Origin: Candidatus Blautia intestinipullorum
GTDB lineage: Bacteria > Bacillota > Clostridia > Lachnospirales > Lachnospiraceae
Direction: 5' to 3'
Assembly (NCBI GenBank): GCA_019120475.1
Contig: DWVA01000159.1
Coordinates: 1 to 37,032, forward strand
DNA length: 37,032 nt
The position numbers and the translations under genes are program-made. The notes below the pieces were generated by a model. It worked only from the letters and a program-made list of their open reading frames with translations, was not told the DNA's origin and did no database searches. This document shows, in pieces, positions 33,901 through 37,032 of this stretch (its first letter is position 1; the number at the start of each line of letters is the position of its first letter).

Positions 33901-34222
33901 TGCTCTTGGAAAGGTCGGAAGTTTCCTGATGCTGATTTTTATGGTAGTGCAGCTTGCAGGTTCCGCAGGCACTTATCCGGTAGAAATCTCTCCCTCTTTT
34001 GTATCGAAGATCCATAGGTATCTTCCCTTCACCTATACGGTAGACGCGTTCCGTAGCACTATCGCAGGAGGAGAAAGCATATGGAAATCTGTTCTTGTTC
34101 TGGCAGTAATTACCGTATTCTTCACCGGGCTGACGATTCTTCAGTTTCAGTTTATGGCAAGAGAAAAGAAGAAGGGCAAAAAGATTCTTCTGGACTGGCT
34201 GGAAGAAAGAGGCGTGGCATAA
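30986..34222 (+). CDS. YhgE/Pip-type giant membrane protein with repeat-rich ectodomain
   Basis: A 1078-residue protein of the YhgE/phage infection protein (Pip)/ABC-2-like membrane family. One hydrophobic span near residues 15-38 is followed by the N-terminal domain (LPVAVVNLDKKADYEG, YYMVITIPEDFS). The central ~200-850 region is a long series of helical repeats of the type LxxGxxxLxxGxxxL (for example AEKLSALENL, GAKTLNNGTASL), forming an extracellular stalk. About five membrane spans lie between residues 885 and 1060, ending in a basic tail. Related proteins act as phage receptors, EsaA-like secretion components or drug-responsive membrane proteins. The start at 30986 follows CAGGAGAGG. 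Control by the divergent TetR regulator is likely. The molecule secreted or exported is unknown. Confidence 0.88.
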   Translation: MLKNEWKSLLKNKILLIVIAAVILIPVIYAGLFLKSMWDPYGNLDKLPVAVVNLDKKADYEGTTLDIGREMTEALKENDSLDFYFVDSAEASRGLANGTYYMVITIPEDFSSNAATLMDAHPKKMELLCETNPGTNYIASKMGESALIKIRDEIAGEVTETYTEAVFRQIAEAGTGMQEAADGAGELKDGIRKAGQGNAAVTANLKKLADSVLTFQNGAETLEKGLKEYTAGVSQVNDGAKTLNNGTASLTAKIPELTGGVNSLNEGVKQYTDGAAKLNANSAQLLAGAESLKSGSVDLTEGLDALKEGAAQYISGANTLADGITQYLAGTGQLSEGAEKLSALENLGQVSDGITELNDAVSRGENSLTAGTENLEAGLGQLYEKVKAVSESSSAQALGQFASGIARAKADMENAGKGIAGAESGISAASLEISQAADSISGGAEEISSAAGMLQGALEPVSEGFSAAAGITEQCAADANSRIEEANRQIAAANAQIAQDQSVMANAAAALASLQAGADENGNIPAAGLDVVTAMLGASPNSAEGVEGIDAGAYTSQINETAASVSSQAAQIQSSLNGMADQMNQTADGLNAKAETLKGRASETENGAETIRAEAEKLDAAAGSVPDIPADALAEITSAVKALYDGAGAVNQGAETVSGGLCALESAAEEFPDAAQGIKKLGEGLREVTEKNSVLEEGAENLKAAGSEVLSGISRLSSGGKTFGEGINALSEGIAAYTEGAAALDKNSAPLREGTEKLAEGAKTLAEGAVRLSQGTSALYDGTSRLEHSSQALNSGASKLSEGAGQIHDGAGQLYDGSKELGSGIKDLGSGSETLQSSLGKGAGQIREKKADKNMTEMFASPVQEKETQMTAVENNGHAMAPYMMSVGLWVGSLAFCLMYPLTEYKGKLKSGTAWWASKASVLYPVALLQGILLIVLLHFIDGFTPAEMTKTVLFACLASAAFTSIMYFFNVALGKVGSFLMLIFMVVQLAGSAGTYPVEISPSFVSKIHRYLPFTYTVDAFRSTIAGGESIWKSVLVLAVITVFFTGLTILQFQFMAREKKKGKKILLDWLEERGVA

Positions 34223-34226
34223 GAAA

Positions 34227-34252
34227 GGGAGGGGCTCATCCGAGCCCCTCCC
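34227..34252. terminator. Hairpin after the YhgE-type gene
   Basis: GGGAGGGGCTC and GAGCCCCTCCC form a perfect 11-bp GC-rich stem with an ATCC loop, 4 bp after the stop. No T-run follows, on the plus strand; the minus strand gives CTTTCTTATGCC. It lies between convergent genes and probably limits read-through from both. Confidence 0.65.
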
Positions 34253-34268
34253 CTGTGCGGATCGCTTC

Positions 34269-34781
34269 TTATAATACTAAAGACGGAGCGGCATAAACCC
34301 GCGCGCCCAGTTCGTTGTCCAGCATATAAAGGCTCTTCGGATCATCGCCGAAAAGCTCAAAACGCTTGATAAGATTGTCGGCGTTATTTTCCTCTTCGCC
34401 CTGTTCCTTAACAAACCAGTCAAGGAACTGCATGGTGCGGAAGTCCTTTACAGAGTATGCCGCGTCGTAGATATTGTGGATCAGAGAGGTTACATACTGC
34501 TCATGCTTTAAGGTTTCTTCAAGGACGGTCTTTGCGTCCGTAAGAGCAACGTCCGGTTTGTCTACGGCGTCAAGCACGATTTTCTCACCATTGTTCTGCA
34601 TATACTGGATAAACAGCATGGCATGATCCCGTTCTTCCTGAGCCTGAACTTTAAACCAGTTGCCGAAGCCGTCCAGACCCTGGTCATAATAATAATTGGA
34701 AAAGTCCAGATACAGATACGCGGAGTAGAATTCTTTGTTGATCTGGTTGTTTAAAAGTTCCGATACTTTTTTATCTAACAT
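34269..34781 (-). CDS. ftnA: Ferritin (non-haem, FtnA type)
   Basis: A 170-residue four-helix ferritin that oxidises Fe(II) and stores iron in a 24-mer shell. Ferroxidase ligands sit at the same numbers as in E. coli FtnA: Glu17, Glu50, His53, Glu94, Gln127 and Glu130, with Tyr24 nearby, so the centre is complete. There is no haem-binding methionine as in bacterioferritin. The ATG follows CAAGGAGGACACATT. It is monocistronic with its own promoter. In an anaerobe it would buffer iron for the many Fe-S proteins and protect against oxygen exposure. No Fur box is obvious. Confidence 0.95.
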   Translation of the reverse strand: MLDKKVSELLNNQINKEFYSAYLYLDFSNYYYDQGLDGFGNWFKVQAQEERDHAMLFIQYMQNNGEKIVLDAVDKPDVALTDAKTVLEETLKHEQYVTSLIHNIYDAAYSVKDFRTMQFLDWFVKEQGEEENNADNLIKRFELFGDDPKSLYMLDNELGARVYAAPSLVL

Positions 34782-34856
34782 AATGTGTCCTCCTTGTGAT
34801 TCCGCCTATTCCTTTCTGTACGGAGAGCAGATAGGCCAGTCTCCTGTGCTGTCTGT

Positions 34857-34885
34857 ATTTTACACCTAACTTTCGGACACGTAAA
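34857..34885 (-). promoter_or_regulatory. Promoter of the ferritin gene
   Basis: On the minus strand TTTACG (34885-34880, 4/6) and TAAAAT (34862-34857, 5/6) are 17 bp apart; the -10 is about 75 bp before the ATG. Confidence 0.45.
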
Positions 34886-34923
34886 TACTTTGAGACAAAA
34901 AGCACCGTCTTATTTTGTATCTG

Positions 34924-35061
34924 TTATCGGGAAGACTCTGTTTCCTGCGCTTCCCGGCGTTCCAGCCAGGAATCCGCAAGCTGGTAGCCTATGGTGTAGC
35001 TGATCAGTATAATAGCGGCGGACAGAAATACTGCCAGCCAGATTTTTTGACGCTGGCTCAT
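34924..35061 (-). CDS. 45-residue single-pass membrane peptide
   Basis: A short unlisted gene: ATG at 35061 with the strong site AGGAGGTTTCC just upstream, TAA at 34926-34924. The product has a basic start (SQRQK), one hydrophobic span (residues 8-24, WLAVFLSAAIILISYTI), then a charged tail rich in Glu and Arg (DSWLERREAQETESSR), so an inside-basic, tail-out topology is likely. I do not recognise the family. It is upstream of ferritin on the same strand and divergent from htrA. An AAGATAT/ATATCTT inverted repeat (35094-35117) lies in its promoter region. Its ribosome site and plausible membrane profile are the evidence; expression is unproven. Confidence 0.6.
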   Translation of the reverse strand: MSQRQKIWLAVFLSAAIILISYTIGYQLADSWLERREAQETESSR

Positions 35062-35183
35062 GGAAACCTCCTGTGTTTTTCTTGCGGCGGAAAAAGATAT
35101 CTGATAAAGTATATCTTAAAAGGGATTTTTTCCATCTGACGTCAAATTATGCGGCGTCTGTGGAAAATAACGAAGGAGATTTA

Positions 35184-35234
35184 ACAAATTCCTCACAATT
35201 TTCCCACAAAGTCAACACAAATTTTTCCTATACT
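35184..35234 (+). promoter_or_regulatory. htrA promoter with four 11-bp-phased repeats
   Basis: ACAA occurs at 35184, 35195, 35206 and 35217, exactly 11 bp apart, within a loose repeat of the form (T)CACAAWTTTCC. Downstream is a -10 box TATACT (35229-35234) without a matching -35. Same-face direct repeats next to a -35-less promoter are typical of OmpR-type response-regulator activation; control by a CssRS-like envelope stress system, as for other Firmicute htrA genes, is inference. Confidence 0.6.
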
Positions 35235-35279
35235 CTGAGCATAAAAAGAAAACAGAGATTTCCAAGGAGGGGATTTTTC

Positions 35280-36734
35280 ATGGAAGATATGAATACACAG
35301 TTAAATAACATGAACCAGAATAATAATGATGATAAAGAGAATAAGAAAAAAGGCAGAGTGAAACGTGCAGTGAAAAGAGGTACGGGAATCGCTATCTGCG
35401 CGGTACTTGCCGGAGGACTTGCGGCAGGAGCTTATGAAGGCGTAAACCGTCTGACAGGATGGAATGAAAGAGATGTGGTAGCCGCAACGAAGGAAGATAA
35501 TAAAGCGGAGCTTCTTCAGACTAAGAGCGACAAAGATTCATCCGGCAGCAAGGAAGAAAGCAGTTCCGACTCCGGAACAGAAGCAAAAGGAAGCCTTGAC
35601 GTTTCCGATATTGCGGAAGAAGCAATGAAATTTGTCGTTTCCATTACTACAAAGTCAGTGGAAGAAGTGCAGAACTATTATGGATACTTCGGTTTTGGCA
35701 ACGGCTTTACCACCCAGCAGGAGGTTGAGGGAAGCGGTTCCGGAATCATTGTAGGAAAGAATGACGACGAGCTTCTGATCGCAACGAACTATCATGTGAT
35801 CGAGGGTGCGGATAATGTATCTGTTACCTGTGTGGACGGAGAAGTATATGAAGCATCTGTAAAGGGCTATGATGCGGATCGGGATCTTGCAGTTGTATCC
35901 GTTGCCCTTGACGATATTTCCGATGACACAATGGACGCCATCACTATTGCTCCTATCGGAAGCTCTGATGATCTGAAGATCGGCGAGCAGGTCATCGCTA
36001 TCGGAAATGCTCTTGGATACGGACAGTCTGTTACAACCGGTATCGTCAGCGCAAAGAACCGTCAGTTGGATGATAACGGCCAGACGGAGGAAGACTCTGA
36101 CGGAGTGAATCTGATCCAGACCGATGCGGCGATCAACCCCGGCAACAGCGGCGGAGCTCTTCTGAATATGGATGGAGAAGTAGTAGGCATCAACTCCGCA
36201 AAGCTTGCGTCTACAGAAGTAGAAGGAATGGGTTATGCTATTGCGATCTCCGACGTATCTGATATTCTGGAAGATCTGATGAACGAAACGCCGAGAGATA
36301 TTGTGGAAAATCACGGAGTATTATCCATCACAGGAAGCTCCGTCAGCGAGGAAGGCCAGGCCTACGGTATTCCGGAAGGCGTATTTGTAAGAGATGTGAC
36401 AAAAGGCGGAGCTGCAGATAAGGCCGGAATTAAAGCAAACAATGTCATTACAGAGTTTGACGGCAAGAGAGTCCGCAGCATCGAGTCCTTGATAGATCTT
36501 CTTCAGTATTATGAACCAGGCGAAGAAGTTGAAGTAACGCTTCAGGTAATGGACGGCGACGGATATAAAGAAAAGACGGTAACAGTAACTCTGGATGAGG
36601 ATACCAGCAAGGATAAAGAAGACAGTGAAGACAGCAGCAGCCAGGATTCTTCTGATGAGGAAAGCATTCTCCGCGACTGGGAAAACGGAAACGACGACAG
36701 TATGGATTATGAAGAATTCTTTGGAATGTGGTAA
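35280..36734 (+). CDS. htrA: HtrA/DegP-type membrane-anchored serine protease with PDZ domain
   Basis: A 484-residue envelope protease/chaperone. A basic, Asn-rich cytoplasmic start precedes one membrane span (about 34-52), then a Ser/Glu-rich linker (80-105). The trypsin-like domain holds the full triad: His172 (TNYHVIEG), Asp202 (DADRDLAVV) and Ser290 (NPGNSGGAL). A PDZ domain follows at about 355-450 (GVFVRDVTKGGAADKAGIKANNVI-like, split). The C-terminus is an acidic low-complexity tail (SEDSSSQDSSDEES). It degrades misfolded exported proteins outside the membrane. The ATG at 35280 follows CCAAGGAGGGG; the open frame to 35073 is leader and promoter. Repeats upstream suggest two-component control. 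Confidence 0.95.
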   Translation: MEDMNTQLNNMNQNNNDDKENKKKGRVKRAVKRGTGIAICAVLAGGLAAGAYEGVNRLTGWNERDVVAATKEDNKAELLQTKSDKDSSGSKEESSSDSGTEAKGSLDVSDIAEEAMKFVVSITTKSVEEVQNYYGYFGFGNGFTTQQEVEGSGSGIIVGKNDDELLIATNYHVIEGADNVSVTCVDGEVYEASVKGYDADRDLAVVSVALDDISDDTMDAITIAPIGSSDDLKIGEQVIAIGNALGYGQSVTTGIVSAKNRQLDDNGQTEEDSDGVNLIQTDAAINPGNSGGALLNMDGEVVGINSAKLASTEVEGMGYAIAISDVSDILEDLMNETPRDIVENHGVLSITGSSVSEEGQAYGIPEGVFVRDVTKGGAADKAGIKANNVITEFDGKRVRSIESLIDLLQYYEPGEEVEVTLQVMDGDGYKEKTVTVTLDEDTSKDKEDSEDSSSQDSSDEESILRDWENGNDDSMDYEEFFGMW

Positions 36735-36790
36735 TAAATAAAGGCTTTTTGCAGATCTGCCATGAAAATTTCAGAACTGTAATAAGAAAA

Positions 36791-36852
36791 GACGTCTGCT
36801 CCCCTGGCAGGCCCGGAATTTACCGGGATGCCGGAAGGGGCAGACGTTTTTT
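36791..36852 (+). terminator. Strong terminator after htrA
   Basis: ACGTCTGC (from 36792) pairs with GCAGACGT (to 36847), with CCC/GGG after a bulged T and inner helices GGCA/TGCC and CCCGG/CCGGG; TTTTTT follows. A separate palindrome GCAGATCTGC lies at 36751-36760. Confidence 0.9.
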
Positions 36853-36884
36853 GCATAAAACTATGTCCGTGAACGGGAAACCCG

Positions 36885-37032
36885 CTATAACGTTTCCGAT
36901 TCCGCAAGCACTCCGGAGCGGAGAAGATCTGTCAGGAGATTCCTGGCTTCTTTTTTTATCTGTTCCAGAGGGACTTTTTCGTTATGGGACTCGTTGAGAA
37001 AGCCGAACATGCCATAGCAGACAAAGCCGGCT
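36885..37032 (-). CDS. Partial TetR-type regulator, C-terminal end
   Basis: An open minus-strand frame enters from the right edge and ends with TAG at 36887-36885, giving 48 complete residues: ...GFVCYGMFGFLNES, then LEQIKKEARNLLTDLLRSG. The aromatic YGMFGFLNE helix followed by an amphipathic helix is typical of the C-terminal ligand/dimer domain of clostridial TetR regulators. The N-terminal helix-turn-helix would lie outside the window, so this call is tentative. Its end is close to the htrA terminator. Confidence 0.5.
   Translation of the reverse strand, partial: AGFVCYGMFGFLNESHNEKVPLEQIKKEARNLLTDLLRSGVLAESETL

Noticed and set aside
1-37032. tRNA, rRNA, insertion sequences or attachment sites
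   Set aside because: No tRNA-like cloverleaf with CCA-end, rRNA stretch, transposase/integrase frame or flanking direct repeats around the Wadjet locus were recognised by reading.

Overview
The window looks like a chromosomal segment of a gut Firmicute of the class Clostridia, most like the Lachnospiraceae. Reasons: AGGAGG-type ribosome sites before nearly every gene, moderate G+C, a T-box leader, a Wood-Ljungdahl-type MetF/MetV/RnfC-like set, a choloylglycine-hydrolase family enzyme, and clostridial-looking protein sequences throughout. The species cannot be fixed from the sequence. There is no integrase, transposase, phage gene, CRISPR array, rRNA or tRNA that I can see.

Layout. 1-3100: an SLC13-type carboxylate permease followed by both subunits of L(+)-tartrate dehydratase, closed by a terminator. 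3190-6260: a minus-strand class II ketose-bisphosphate aldolase and PfkB sugar kinase, divergent from an AraC-type regulator. 6277-8960: a textbook promoter, a T-box leader with a GUA (valine) specifier, then acetolactate synthase large and small subunits. 8980-9940: a YunG-like small protein convergent with a hotdog thioesterase. 10150-13850: a MetV-RnfC fusion, free-standing MetV and MetF, i.e. methylene-tetrahydrofolate reductase of the Wood-Ljungdahl methyl branch. 13893-16427: a rubredoxin/glutamate-synthase-like fusion and an Ntn-hydrolase of the choloylglycine hydrolase family.

16470-22899 is the clearest specialised system: a complete four-gene Wadjet locus (jetA-jetB-jetC-jetD), an SMC-like anti-plasmid machine with tightly spaced or overlapping genes. 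It is followed by an MBL-fold hydrolase and a phosphoglucomutase/phosphomannomutase.

25800-28051 is a compact redox neighbourhood: a 47-residue ferredoxin-like protein, a NapH-like membrane iron-sulfur protein, thioredoxin, rhodanese and a Crp/Fnr-type regulator. A near-identical palindromic box (GTGATA-N3-TCACGGAA) precedes both halves of the cluster. 28235-29083 holds a two-domain L-rhamnose-mutarotase-like protein. 29081-34252: birA and a TetR regulator (overlapping genes, minus strand), divergent from a giant YhgE/Pip-type membrane protein, with palindromic operator candidates between them. 34269-37032: ferritin, an unlisted 45-residue membrane peptide, an HtrA-type protease behind four ACAA repeats spaced exactly 11 bp apart, a strong terminator, and the C-terminal end of what looks like another TetR regulator.

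Most systems here are known types. The items most worth following are the duplicated/fused MetV architecture, the shared operator of the redox cluster, the 11-bp repeat array upstream of htrA, the complementary loss of motifs in the tandem mutarotase domains, and the small genes at 25876 and 34924.
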